From CAZAQK01 sp046344715 (lineage in GTDB: Bacteria > Pseudomonadota > Alphaproteobacteria > Rickettsiales > SXRF01), in assembly GCA_046344715.1 (NCBI GenBank), contig JBKDKX010000009.1, positions 1 through 64,000 of the forward strand: 64,000 bases of DNA, read 5' to 3'. Both the position numbers and the translations under genes were made by a program. Shown in pieces: positions 17,456-25,988 of the stretch (position 1 is its first letter; each line of letters starts with the position of its first letter). The notes under the pieces were generated by a model. It ran no database searches. It saw only the letters and a list, made by a program, of their open reading frames with translations, and had not been told where the DNA came from.

Positions 17456-18666
17456 GCGGCGGCCTTTGCAAGCGTGCCGCGGGTATCGATAATAATTTTA
17501 TTTTTTAGTTGTTCTGGGCGTAGTGATTGAAATTCTGTATGCGCGGTAAGGTGTACCACAATGTTGGAACGTTGTAAGGCCTCATCCAGTGGCGCAATCG
17601 TATATTTGCTGCTGGTTTTCATAAACGGCTCCACCACCAGCACCTCGCCAATATCAGAGGCAATCAGCGTATCAGCAACCGTGATAGATGGAGATTCACG
17701 GAAATCATCCACGTTTTCTTTATAGGCAAGCCCAAGCAGGCACACCACAGGCTTTTGCACGGTGCTTGCAGCATTCTTAATCTGTTGGACTACCCAGTCT
17801 GGCTTGCCATCATTCACGGCGCGTGCAGTACGCATTAGAGGTGTTTGTTCTGGTGCCGCGTCAATAATAAACCATGGGTCAACGGCAATGCAGTGGCCGC
17901 CAACACCAGGGCCGGGCTGCAAAATATTCACGCGAGGATGATGGTTTGCCAGCTTGATTATTTCCTGCACATCAAGATTCATAGCAGCACATACCAGTGA
18001 AAGTTCATTGGCAAAGGCTATCTGCACATCACGCGAGGCATTTTCCACCAGCTTTACCATTTCTGCCGTAGCGGCATCTGTGGGCAGCAATTTACCGGAT
18101 ACCACTTTTTTATAAAACTCCATGCCGCGTTGGGTCGCTTCGCGCGTAAGGCCGCCAACTGCGCGGTCATTATGTATCATTTCGTGCATAGTTTTGCCGG
18201 GAATGGCGCGTTCAGGGCAATACACATAATCTATCTTGCCGGTAAGTTCTGGCCTCAGTGATTCGATGATTTTTTTTACATGGCGCTCAGTGGAACCAAC
18301 TGGTGAGGTGGATTGCAGGATTACAAGATTTCCAGCCTCCACAACGCTGGCAATGGCGCGGGCAGCACTTTCTACCATCTGCATATCTGGTTTGTGTGTG
18401 ATATGGTCAACAGGTGTGGGCACAGCAATCATAAAAATATCTGATGCAGCCGGAGTACTTGAAACAGCTAGTTTCCCAGCGATAACCATCTCAGCAACCA
18501 ACGGCGCAAGCCCAGGTTCTTCAATATGTATATGGCCTCTAGAAATAGTGCTGATGACGTGCGGGTTAATATCCACGCCGAGTACATTAAGCCCAGCTTT
18601 GGCAGAAACCGCTGCCATTGGCAGACCAATATAACCCAAGCCTAATATCGTTAGTTCATAATGCAT
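17452..18666 (-). CDS. UDP-sugar (UDP-ManNAc-type) dehydrogenase
   Basis: A 404-residue NAD-dependent dehydrogenase that oxidises a UDP-hexose at C6 to the uronic acid. The Rossmann motif ILGLGYIGLPMA is at the N-terminus and the catalytic cysteine is in GPGVGGHCIAVDPWF; the C-terminal domain has LGLAYKENVDDFRESP. HCIAVDPWF favours the WecC/UDP-N-acetylmannosamine branch over UDP-glucose dehydrogenase. I chose the ATG at 18666 (MHYELTILG) because the open frame further upstream overlaps the previous gene; the two then overlap by 16 bases. Confidence 0.88.
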   Translation of the reverse strand: MHYELTILGLGYIGLPMAAVSAKAGLNVLGVDINPHVISTISRGHIHIEEPGLAPLVAEMVIAGKLAVSSTPAASDIFMIAVPTPVDHITHKPDMQMVESAARAIASVVEAGNLVILQSTSPVGSTERHVKKIIESLRPELTGKIDYVYCPERAIPGKTMHEMIHNDRAVGGLTREATQRGMEFYKKVVSGKLLPTDAATAEMVKLVENASRDVQIAFANELSLVCAAMNLDVQEIIKLANHHPRVNILQPGPGVGGHCIAVDPWFIIDAAPEQTPLMRTARAVNDGKPDWVVQQIKNAASTVQKPVVCLLGLAYKENVDDFRESPSITVADTLIASDIGEVLVVEPFMKTSSKYTIAPLDEALQRSNIVVHLTAHTEFQSLRPEQLKNKIIIDTRGTLAKAAA

Positions 18667-19403
18667 AGGTTCATAACTTCGTGAATGGGTTTGATGACAA
18701 TGTTTTGCTGCATACATGTGGTAATCACATGGCTTAGCGCATCCGGCGATATACCATGCTCGGTAGGGTGTTCGCTCACATCATGCGTATATAATACCAG
18801 CCAGCCTTTTTCTTTGGTAAGGCGGTCAATATAGGTGTTAATCTGCTGTATATGACCTTGATAGAGTGGTAGGCTTTTTAAGCAGTGCGCATCAAACGTT
18901 TCCGTATTTATGCCCCAGAAGCCGCTGCGTGAAGATCCATACATATGGCTTGCCATGCGTTTGGCTTCAGGCGTTATACCGCTTTGTGGATAGCAGAAAT
19001 TATCCAACTGTATTTTTAGTTCATGCGCGGCTGCAACATTTTTGGCGCAACTTGCCTTAACAGTAGCTAAATCATTAAACGATGGGTTGATATGATCATA
19101 CGTATGGCAGGCAATTTCATGTCCGCGCTTGTGGAGGCGCAGCACATCTTCGGTTTTTGCATAGTTGTCGGTACCCAGCAGGTCAAAACAGGTGTAGAAC
19201 GTGCCGCGCAGTCCGGCATCTTCCAAAATTGCTGCGCCATGTTCTGCCGCACTCTGCGGAAAATCATCAAAGCAGATGCTCAATCCCATGAAGCCTTGAG
19301 GAAGTTTTTGTATTCTGCGGTGTTGAAACAAGGCTATCATCTGCCGCGCTTTGCCCACAGCTTTTTGCTTCCAGTTGCAGTCTTCGTAGGTTTTATGCTG
19401 CAT
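18651..19403 (-). CDS. Polysaccharide deacetylase (NodB-homology)
   Basis: A 250-residue carbohydrate esterase family 4-like protein. NodB motifs are visible: SICFDDFP (motif 1, DD), GTFYTCFD, the metal-binding HEIACHTYDH (motif 2), and near the end LVLYTHDVSEHP. It probably removes acetyl groups from an N-acetylated sugar of the locus. The ATG at 19403 overlaps the end of the glycosyltransferase gene; the longer frame beginning at 19478 adds a segment unlike the family. No signal peptide, so cytoplasmic action on a lipid-linked or sugar substrate is likely. Confidence 0.85.
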   Translation of the reverse strand: MQHKTYEDCNWKQKAVGKARQMIALFQHRRIQKLPQGFMGLSICFDDFPQSAAEHGAAILEDAGLRGTFYTCFDLLGTDNYAKTEDVLRLHKRGHEIACHTYDHINPSFNDLATVKASCAKNVAAAHELKIQLDNFCYPQSGITPEAKRMASHMYGSSRSGFWGINTETFDAHCLKSLPLYQGHIQQINTYIDRLTKEKGWLVLYTHDVSEHPTEHGISPDALSHVITTCMQQNIVIKPIHEVMNLCIMN

Positions 19404-20562
19404 GGCGGAGTGTTTCTGGCATACATGATGCAAGCACGTGCCGGTAATGGCGGATGATATGATCGCGGCGTATGGCATCCAGGCTGCCGTTTTGCTGCAT
19501 GGCGGTGATGGATTCTTTCAGCCTGTTTTCATGCGTGAAGATATGATCAATACCGTGCGCGATATCCTGTGCAGATGTTGGATTACAAGCATAGCCGATA
19601 TTACTGGTATCAAAATATCCATCAATAGCGCGGCCTTTAGAAAACAACACAGGCACGCCGCAAAATAAGGCCTCGGCAAATACCAACCCGTAAGTTTCTG
19701 AGAATGAGGGAGTGACCTGTGCGGCATATTGCCCCAAAAAATTCTGAAATGTGTGGTTTGGCACAGCACCTTTCAGGTTGATACGCTCGGAAAGGCTGGA
19801 TTTTTCAATTAATGTCCTAAGCCTCGTCATATTTTCCGGACTATCGCCGCCATAAATATCCAGCGAGATGTTTGGATATTTAGGAACAAGCTGCCTGATG
19901 GCATTCATGATACCTGCAAGATTTTTATTCTTGCGCGTATCCCAGCGCAGGCAGGTCACCAGCTTCTGGCTGCCACGGCTTTCAGAAGTTCTGAGCGCAT
20001 CAAACGCGGGCAGGGCAGGCAATAGTGAGGATTTGCTATCATCAAGCCCAAGCTGTTTTATAAATGGCAGTGTTGCCCACGGTGCAAAAGAAAAGATATG
20101 TGAGGCATAGCTCGCAATGTCTGTATAGATTTCATGCAGGCTGGGTTTGAATTTTAGTATTTTTACATCCGTGCCGCCCTGAATACTGCATATCAATTTG
20201 CAGCCGAAGCGGCGGGCAAGCGCATGGCCAATAATACCCTCTACGGTAAATTTATGTGTATGGATGAGGGCAGGGGTAATATTTTTTCTGGTAAGATCAG
20301 CATAGATATACTCAGCCACAGCCTGCAATCTCGGCAACCAGAACAGTCCTTTGGGTAGTGCGGCATAGATAATGGCTGTGTGGTGCTTGCCAAAGGGTGT
20401 GGACTCAATATGTTTCCACCCAGTAATACGATTTAGCGAATACACTACATTGTGATATTCTGGTACGGCTTCCACCAGATTATTAATAGCCTTGGTCTTA
20501 TCCGGTTTCACACAGTCCGGATAATCGCTACTTATATGAAGGATAGTGAGTTTTTGTTGCAT
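19393..20562 (-). CDS. GT-B glycosyltransferase (family 4-like)
   Basis: A 389-residue retaining glycosyltransferase. The N-terminal Rossmann half starts with LTILHISSDYP; the C-terminal half contains KLVTCLRWDTRKN, the donor-site region GAVPNHTFQNFL and the E-x7-E motif SETYGLVFAEALFCGVPVL. It would transfer a nucleotide sugar in the cytoplasm to a growing glycan. It overlaps its upstream neighbour, the O-antigen ligase-like gene, by 35 bases and its downstream neighbour by 11. Confidence 0.88.
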   Translation of the reverse strand: MQQKLTILHISSDYPDCVKPDKTKAINNLVEAVPEYHNVVYSLNRITGWKHIESTPFGKHHTAIIYAALPKGLFWLPRLQAVAEYIYADLTRKNITPALIHTHKFTVEGIIGHALARRFGCKLICSIQGGTDVKILKFKPSLHEIYTDIASYASHIFSFAPWATLPFIKQLGLDDSKSSLLPALPAFDALRTSESRGSQKLVTCLRWDTRKNKNLAGIMNAIRQLVPKYPNISLDIYGGDSPENMTRLRTLIEKSSLSERINLKGAVPNHTFQNFLGQYAAQVTPSFSETYGLVFAEALFCGVPVLFSKGRAIDGYFDTSNIGYACNPTSAQDIAHGIDHIFTHENRLKESITAMQQNGSLDAIRRDHIIRHYRHVLASCMPETLRHAA

Positions 20563-21754
20563 GACTATGCCTGTAATTCAGTGCAAGAACAGTTGCAAGC
20601 ACCAAAGTGGTGGTGGTGGCAGGTCCTTGGAAGGCAATGGGCTCGGTAAGCCCATCAATCAGCAGGAAAAAGATGAAGGCGATGTTTAATTGTTCGCGCG
20701 ATTTGAACGAAAAATAAACCTTAACCAGTAACATGGCAATGAACAGGGTAAGCCCTACATACCCAATGGAAAGAGCTACCTGCAGGAAAGCATTGTGCGC
20801 ATGGTTGGCAGTGAAGCCTACATCTGCTGTGGCTGAAGGTATCAGTGTATTGCTTGCCGCGTACCCCCACCCAAAGAGTGGTCTTTGGCTGATAAGGTCA
20901 GCAACGGTTGCCCATATTGCAGTGCGTCCGGTGCCGCTCATAATTTCATTGGCGTCTCCAGAGCGTGAAAGCATCTGGAACACTGATTCCATATCCAATG
21001 ATGCCAGGGCGATCAACGCAATGCATATGCATAAAAAAATACCCGCGAGCCGCGCTGTGGTAGCGGTAATGATGCTTGCTATCAATAGGCTTAGTATCAA
21101 CGCGGCTATCGCTGTGCGGCTGTTACTCATCAATAATCCGGCAAGGTTAATAGTGATGCACAGCCAGTAACTGATACCAAGGCGCGACAGATGTTTTCGG
21201 TAATAATAGAGTGCCAGCAGTGCCATGGCAGCGATATAACCGCAGGCATTAGCGGTGCCGGTAATACCGGAAAGCCTGCCGCTGGAAACCAGTGTGCCGT
21301 TCACCCATTCTTTCATTTGACCGAAGTCGGGATTAATAAAATAAACGGCGATGGATGCAGCAATTACCAGTGTGCAGCCCAGTATAATTTGCCTTAGCAG
21401 TTCCTGATTGGTAAGTACGCTAGAAGACATAAGCAGCATAAAAAGCACAGCAATCAATGAGAAAGCCGATGCAAGGCTATAGAGTGTATTGGGTGCGTAG
21501 AAGCAGGAGATAACAATCAATAGTAAAAGCAGCACCTGAAAAATATTATCGATTTGCAGGAGCTTTTTTGCCCATAGGCGATAGTAAAATACGCAAAAGG
21601 CAAATGACATACCCCAGATGCCGAGTTTTAAGATCACCTGAAAATCAATTGATTTCTCAGCATAATCACGGATGCGGAAAACAGATTCCGCCATAAAGAC
21701 ATTCAAAAACAGCAGCCATTTAGTGGTGCTGTAGATGAAGCCTTTATTGAGCAT
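20528..21754 (-). CDS. O-antigen ligase/polymerase family membrane protein
   Basis: A 408-residue protein with about 10-12 membrane helices. The large periplasmic loop carries the Wzy_C/WaaL signature LFGWGYAASNT followed by NHAHNAFLQVALSIGYVG. Such proteins join or polymerise glycans on the periplasmic side. Ligase or polymerase cannot be decided by sequence alone. It starts on the stop codon of the NAD(P)HX repair gene (TAATG), so the polysaccharide operon is read from that gene. Confidence 0.85.
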   Translation of the reverse strand: MLNKGFIYSTTKWLLFLNVFMAESVFRIRDYAEKSIDFQVILKLGIWGMSFAFCVFYYRLWAKKLLQIDNIFQVLLLLLIVISCFYAPNTLYSLASAFSLIAVLFMLLMSSSVLTNQELLRQIILGCTLVIAASIAVYFINPDFGQMKEWVNGTLVSSGRLSGITGTANACGYIAAMALLALYYYRKHLSRLGISYWLCITINLAGLLMSNSRTAIAALILSLLIASIITATTARLAGIFLCICIALIALASLDMESVFQMLSRSGDANEIMSGTGRTAIWATVADLISQRPLFGWGYAASNTLIPSATADVGFTANHAHNAFLQVALSIGYVGLTLFIAMLLVKVYFSFKSREQLNIAFIFFLLIDGLTEPIAFQGPATTTTLVLATVLALNYRHSHATKTHYPSYK

Positions 21755-23217
21755 TAGCTATAGAGGGCTTTGAGTACCGCAGGCACGCTTGTTGGAATAT
21801 CTTCGGCAATCAGGCCTGGGCCAAACAGCGCCGCGGCGCGGCTATGAATCCATACACCAGCGCAGGCTGCTTCAAACGCAGGCATGCCTTGCGCAAGCAG
21901 GCCGGTGATGATGCCGGAAAGCACATCGCCACTGCCAGCGGTTGCAAGCCAAACGGGAGCCTCGGCATTTATAGCAATACGGCCATCGGGTGCAGCAATC
22001 ACTGTGTCGTTGCCTTTATATACCACGACGGCGTTGCTCACTTCCGCGGCATCACGCGCGCGTTCATGCTTCTGGCCTTCAAATTCAAACAGTCGGCCGA
22101 ATTCACCTTCATGCGGTGTAAGCACCACAGGGCCTGCCACAGCGGTAAAGAGCGTTTTTGGAGAGATTTTGAATGCTGTAAGCGCATCAGCATCAATCAC
22201 GCATGGTTTTTTGGCGGCTAGGATACGCAGGGTTTTCTCACGCGTGACTTCATTTGCGCCACAACCTGGGCCAACCAGAATCGCGCTGGTGTTTTTATCT
22301 TCCAGCAGTGCGTCCAGCTGTTTCAGGTCGGATGCTGGCTTAGTCATTACCGAGGTGAGGGACGCGGCATATACCGGAAGCACATCCGGTGCGCAAACCA
22401 CGCTCACAAGGCCAGATCCAGCACGCAGTGCACCGAGGGCTGCAAGTTTAGTGGCACCTGTGTAGCCAAGACCAGCACCAATCACCAGCGAATGACCGCG
22501 TGAATATTTATGACTTTCCGGTGTTGGCATGGCGAAGTTATGTGCCCAGAGCGCAGGACTATTTAAGAAATAATCAGGGCGAACGGTATCACCCGCAATG
22601 CCAATATCAAAAACGTGCAAACCGCCTGTATAAGCCTTACCAGGCAGCAATACATGGCCAAGTTTTGGCCGCACGAAGGTGACGGTGTGGGTAGCGCGCA
22701 CGGCACAACCCAGCACTTCGCCGGTGCTTGCATTCACACCACTTGGAATATCAACGGCGACAACATGAAGGCCGCTTCTGTTAATGGCTTCCACGGCATC
22801 GCGTGCAGCACCTGCCAGTCCACGGCTGAGTCCAGTGCCATAAATGGCATCCACCACCAGTGATTGGCCGTGCAACATGCTTTCATCGAACAGCAATGTG
22901 CGGCCATGCGATTCTTCATATTTATGTAGAGCAAGTATGGCTGCGCCTTCAATGGCATTATCATTGCCAACAATAGTAACAGTAACAGGCCAGCCCCGTT
23001 CCCTTAAAATACGCGCAACAACAAAGCCGTCACCTCCATTATTGCCTGTGCCGCATACCACAACGGTTGGGCATGGGTCGTAGGTTTCGCACATCAGGTC
23101 GGCCACTGCGCGGCCGGCATTTTCCATCAGCGATTCGCTGCTTGCACCCTGCGTGATAGCGGCTCGATCAGCAGCGCGGGATTGTTCAGCGTCTAGTAAT
23201 GCGGCGGCGTGTAACAT
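21754..23217 (-). CDS. nnr: Bifunctional NAD(P)HX epimerase/dehydratase
   Basis: A 487-residue repair enzyme for hydrated NAD(P)H. The N-terminal half is the YjeF_N epimerase (VVVCGTGNNGGDGFVVAR, VVDAIYGTGL, VDIPSGVNASTGE); the C-terminal half is the ADP/ATP-dependent dehydratase with a ribokinase-like fold (VLTPHEGEFGRLF, ATAGSGDVLSGIITGLLAQG). Both active-site regions look intact. It is the first gene of the minus-strand run leading into the polysaccharide genes, a link that is probably transcriptional, not functional. Confidence 0.95.
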   Translation of the reverse strand: MLHAAALLDAEQSRAADRAAITQGASSESLMENAGRAVADLMCETYDPCPTVVVCGTGNNGGDGFVVARILRERGWPVTVTIVGNDNAIEGAAILALHKYEESHGRTLLFDESMLHGQSLVVDAIYGTGLSRGLAGAARDAVEAINRSGLHVVAVDIPSGVNASTGEVLGCAVRATHTVTFVRPKLGHVLLPGKAYTGGLHVFDIGIAGDTVRPDYFLNSPALWAHNFAMPTPESHKYSRGHSLVIGAGLGYTGATKLAALGALRAGSGLVSVVCAPDVLPVYAASLTSVMTKPASDLKQLDALLEDKNTSAILVGPGCGANEVTREKTLRILAAKKPCVIDADALTAFKISPKTLFTAVAGPVVLTPHEGEFGRLFEFEGQKHERARDAAEVSNAVVVYKGNDTVIAAPDGRIAINAEAPVWLATAGSGDVLSGIITGLLAQGMPAFEAACAGVWIHSRAAALFGPGLIAEDIPTSVPAVLKALYS

Positions 23218-23235
23218 GGGAATATGCCTCGTATG

Positions 23236-23706
23236 TTATGTTGTACTTGGGTGCAATCTATTTAGCATGGCATCAATGCCTGCTTCAATAAGATTGAGCA
23301 CATGATCAAAATCCTTTTGCTGGCCATAATAAGGGTCTGGCACATCACTTGCGTTTGAATTGCCCGCATATTCCAGAAAGAGCGCGATTTCTGCCTTATG
23401 TTTCTTTGGTGCTATTTCGCGTAACTGCCGCACATGACTTCTATCCATGCCTAATATTACATCGAATATCTCAAAATCGGTTGTATGGACTTGCCGTGCC
23501 CTCAAATCATCCATCATGATACCCCGCTTGCGAGCCGTTGCGATGGTGCGTTTGTCTGGCGCTTCGCCAATGTGATAAGCCTGCATCCCGGCGGAATCGC
23601 AGCTGAGATGTGTGAGATTCTGGGTTTTGATAGCATGGCGCAGCACTGCATCCGCCGTGGGGGAACGGCAAATATTACCAGTGCAGACAAAAAGGATTTT
23701 TTTCAT
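23236..23706 (-). CDS. Low-molecular-weight protein tyrosine phosphatase
   Basis: A 156-residue phosphatase with the catalytic loop FVCTGNICRSP (C-x5-R-S) at the N-terminus and the general acid region VPDPYYG. The ATG at 23706 (MKKILFVCTG) is the family start; the open frame further upstream is not supported. It is located beside polysaccharide genes, where such phosphatases often reverse bacterial tyrosine-kinase control of capsule export, but no Wzc-like kinase is visible here. Confidence 0.93.
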   Translation of the reverse strand: MKKILFVCTGNICRSPTADAVLRHAIKTQNLTHLSCDSAGMQAYHIGEAPDKRTIATARKRGIMMDDLRARQVHTTDFEIFDVILGMDRSHVRQLREIAPKKHKAEIALFLEYAGNSNASDVPDPYYGQQKDFDHVLNLIEAGIDAMLNRLHPSTT

Positions 23707-23759
23707 GAGAATTATGTTATAGATTTTTAGAACAATAAAGCAACACAGAGGTGTTAACC

Positions 23760-24749
23760 ATGCGTTTTTTACAAGCGTTACTATTTGGAATAGTGCTGAC
23801 TTTTTCTGCGACTGCCGCACCTGTTGAGCTTCTTAATGTATCCTATGACCCCACACGCGCATTCTATGAAGAGTATAACGCTGTTTTTGCAAAATACTGG
23901 AAAGAAAAAGCAGGGCAGGATATAACTATTTCGCAATCGCATGGTGGCTCTGGCAAGCAGGCACGTTCGGTGATGGAAGGGCTTCAAGCTGATGTGGTAA
24001 CTCTGGCGCTGGCATATGACATTGACGTATTAGCCTCCAAAGGAAAACTACTTCCAGCAGATTGGCAAAATAAATTTGCCAACAACAGCTCGCCATATAC
24101 ATCCACTATCGTTTTTCTTGTAAAAAAAGGGAACCCAAAAAATATAAAAGACTGGGATGATTTAATTCGTTCTGATGTACAGGTGATTACACCGAATCCA
24201 AAAACATCTGGCGGTGCACGCTGGAATTATTTGGCAGCGTGGGCATATGCCTCAGAAAAATTTGCAGGTGACGAAGTAAAAGTAAAAGAGTTTGTAGCTG
24301 CAATGTTTAAGAATGTTCCTGTGTTGGATTCTGGTGCGCGTGGATCTACTACAACCTTTATTCAGCGCGGCATTGGTGATGTGCTGGTAACATGGGAAAA
24401 TGAGGCGTTTCTTGCGCAGGAAGAAGTAGGTAAAGGCCAGTTTGATATGGTATTGCCTTCCATCAGTATAAAAACAGAACCGCCAGTGGCAGTGGTGGAA
24501 AAATATGCTGCATCACGCGGTACAACAGAAGTTGCCAAAGCCTATCTTGAATATTTATATTCACCAGCTGCTCAGGAAATTATTGCTAAACATTATTTCC
24601 GCCCAACGGATAAAACTGTAGCTGCAAAATATGCTGCTAGATACAAACAAATCCGAATGGTCAACATAAAAGATTTAGGTGGATGGGCCGAAGTGCAAAA
24701 AAAACATTTTGACGACAGCGGAATATTCGATCAAATATACAGCAAGTAA
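23760..24749 (+). CDS. sbp: Periplasmic sulfate-binding protein
   Basis: A 329-residue solute receptor of the sulfate ABC transporter. After a signal peptide (MRFLQALLFGIVLTFSATAA) comes the family motif LLNVSYDPTRAFYEEYN, then SHGGSGKQARSVMEG, which contacts the sulfate, and the C-terminal Y-x-x-I-R-M-V-N region. AGAGGTG lies 6 bases before the ATG at 23760. No permease or ATPase genes (cysT, cysW, cysA) accompany it, so it must serve a transporter encoded elsewhere. A strong terminator follows. Confidence 0.93.
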   Translation: MRFLQALLFGIVLTFSATAAPVELLNVSYDPTRAFYEEYNAVFAKYWKEKAGQDITISQSHGGSGKQARSVMEGLQADVVTLALAYDIDVLASKGKLLPADWQNKFANNSSPYTSTIVFLVKKGNPKNIKDWDDLIRSDVQVITPNPKTSGGARWNYLAAWAYASEKFAGDEVKVKEFVAAMFKNVPVLDSGARGSTTTFIQRGIGDVLVTWENEAFLAQEEVGKGQFDMVLPSISIKTEPPVAVVEKYAASRGTTEVAKAYLEYLYSPAAQEIIAKHYFRPTDKTVAAKYAARYKQIRMVNIKDLGGWAEVQKKHFDDSGIFDQIYSK

Positions 24750-24772
24750 CCAGTATAGGTTATAACAGGGAG

Positions 24773-24809
24773 AGGCCGGAAGTGACGCTAAGTTGCTCCG
24801 GCCTTTTTA
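24773..24809 (+). terminator. Intrinsic terminator after the sulfate-binding gene
   Basis: An 8-bp stem AGGCCGGA (24773-24780) / TCCGGCCT (24797-24804) with a 16-base loop is followed by a short T-run (TTTTTAT). It lies 23 bases downstream of the sbp stop on the plus strand. Confidence 0.8.
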
Positions 24810-24820
24810 TATTATTGTGT

Positions 24821-25627
24821 TTAGATGTCGTAAAATTCGCGCGTAAATACACCGTACTTTTTTATTTTTTCTTTTATTTTATCAGTATCATCACGTAGTA
24901 AAATGCGAGGTCTTTCTCCTATGTAGGAAGCCATTGGCGAGAGAGAATCAACATTGAACATCTTGCTTACAAGTATGGGATTGTGTACGAAATCTTCGAA
25001 ACGCACAATTTCAATATGTTCTCTTAATTCATAGTATCTTTGGCAGAACGCATCATATATCTGCACCATACGGGTAACCAAATCATTTTCTTCCAACGTA
25101 ATTCTTCCCATTTCGTGCCAGTATTTTGCAGCTTGCGGCAACTTACCACTGGCAATGGATCTGTTATCTAAAGTTTGCCATGATTGAATCACATCATAAG
25201 GATGCCGTATAACAGCTATAATTCTGAAATGTTGAAATTCGGATAGCGTAGGAAGTAAGGCAGTATATAGTGCGTGATGTTTCATTATAAGAGTAAAATC
25301 CTCGTTCAGATCTTCTCTTATAAAAGCGACTGTTGCGTCAGCAGGATCAGTTTTATTTAGCTTAGGGTCTTTAATGCTATCTAATATAGGCTTGCCGTCA
25401 GGTGCGCGCAAATCTCTTACCGGCTTTTTGTTCAAGAGTTGCATTCGTCTCCAGACAAAGTCACCTACTAGCCATTTGCAATAAGCCATAGGTTTTTTTA
25501 TCTGTTGTGACTTACGCTGCTGCCATTTGGGTTCATTAAGGCAGACAATGTTAGGTAGACAATCTGCGACAGCACCAAAAACCGTCAAACCCGAACGCGG
25601 GATGCCGGTTAAGATGACGTTTTTCAT
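24821..25627 (-). CDS. Sulfotransferase family protein
   Basis: A 268-residue PAPS-dependent sulfotransferase-like protein. The 5'-phosphosulfate loop is ILTGIPRSGLTVF at the N-terminus, and the 3'-phosphate binding motif is IAVIRHPYDVIQSW around residue 145; a further contact region is IEIVRFEDFVHNP. No signal peptide or membrane helix is present, so the enzyme is cytoplasmic. The acceptor is unknown; the nearby polysaccharide genes and sulfate receptor suggest a glycan or lipid, which is inference. It is followed upstream (5') by a small conserved-looking gene 7 bases away. Confidence 0.82.
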   Translation of the reverse strand: MKNVILTGIPRSGLTVFGAVADCLPNIVCLNEPKWQQRKSQQIKKPMAYCKWLVGDFVWRRMQLLNKKPVRDLRAPDGKPILDSIKDPKLNKTDPADATVAFIREDLNEDFTLIMKHHALYTALLPTLSEFQHFRIIAVIRHPYDVIQSWQTLDNRSIASGKLPQAAKYWHEMGRITLEENDLVTRMVQIYDAFCQRYYELREHIEIVRFEDFVHNPILVSKMFNVDSLSPMASYIGERPRILLRDDTDKIKEKIKKYGVFTREFYDI

Positions 25628-25633
25628 GAATAA

Positions 25634-25822
25634 TTAAACGTTCTTGTACGCAATCGGCAGGTTGGTGTTTTTATCGAGCACCAGATTGCCATCTTCATAA
25701 GCCGCGGCGATGTAGCGGCCAACACCGGTTTTGATGAAAAGCACCGGTTTTACGGTCTTGCCATTGTATTTACGTAATTCTGTTACCTTACCACGGGCTT
25801 CAGGGTTATTCTTACTGCTCAT
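25634..25822 (-). CDS. Small uncharacterised protein (62 residues)
   Basis: From the ATG at 25822 (MSSKNNPEARGKVTELRKY), preceded by AGAGAG at 8 bases, this is a short basic protein with a beta-rich core, VKPVLFIKTGVGRYIAAAYE, and ending NLPIAYKNV. It looks like a compact conserved domain, but I do not know a function. The frame is open further upstream, yet the ribosome-binding site supports the shorter form. It probably shares a transcript with the sulfotransferase gene. Confidence 0.6.
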   Translation of the reverse strand: MSSKNNPEARGKVTELRKYNGKTVKPVLFIKTGVGRYIAAAYEDGNLVLDKNTNLPIAYKNV

Positions 25823-25988
25823 AAAAAATCTCTCTATTTTGCTAAAAAATGTATTTTTGTTAGGCGCGGATTCTATTAATATACGCGAAAGGTGCAAGTC
25901 TTTTATGCATGGTATGTTTTTTGCCCTCATAATTCTTACTTGTACGCATCAAATTCTTTTTGGGGCATATTTCTAATATGTTGAATTT

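Noticed and set aside
21884..22465. 193-codon plus-strand frame
   Set aside because: Antisense of the NAD(P)HX dehydratase domain; its Ser/Ala/Arg-rich composition is typical for an antisense frame.
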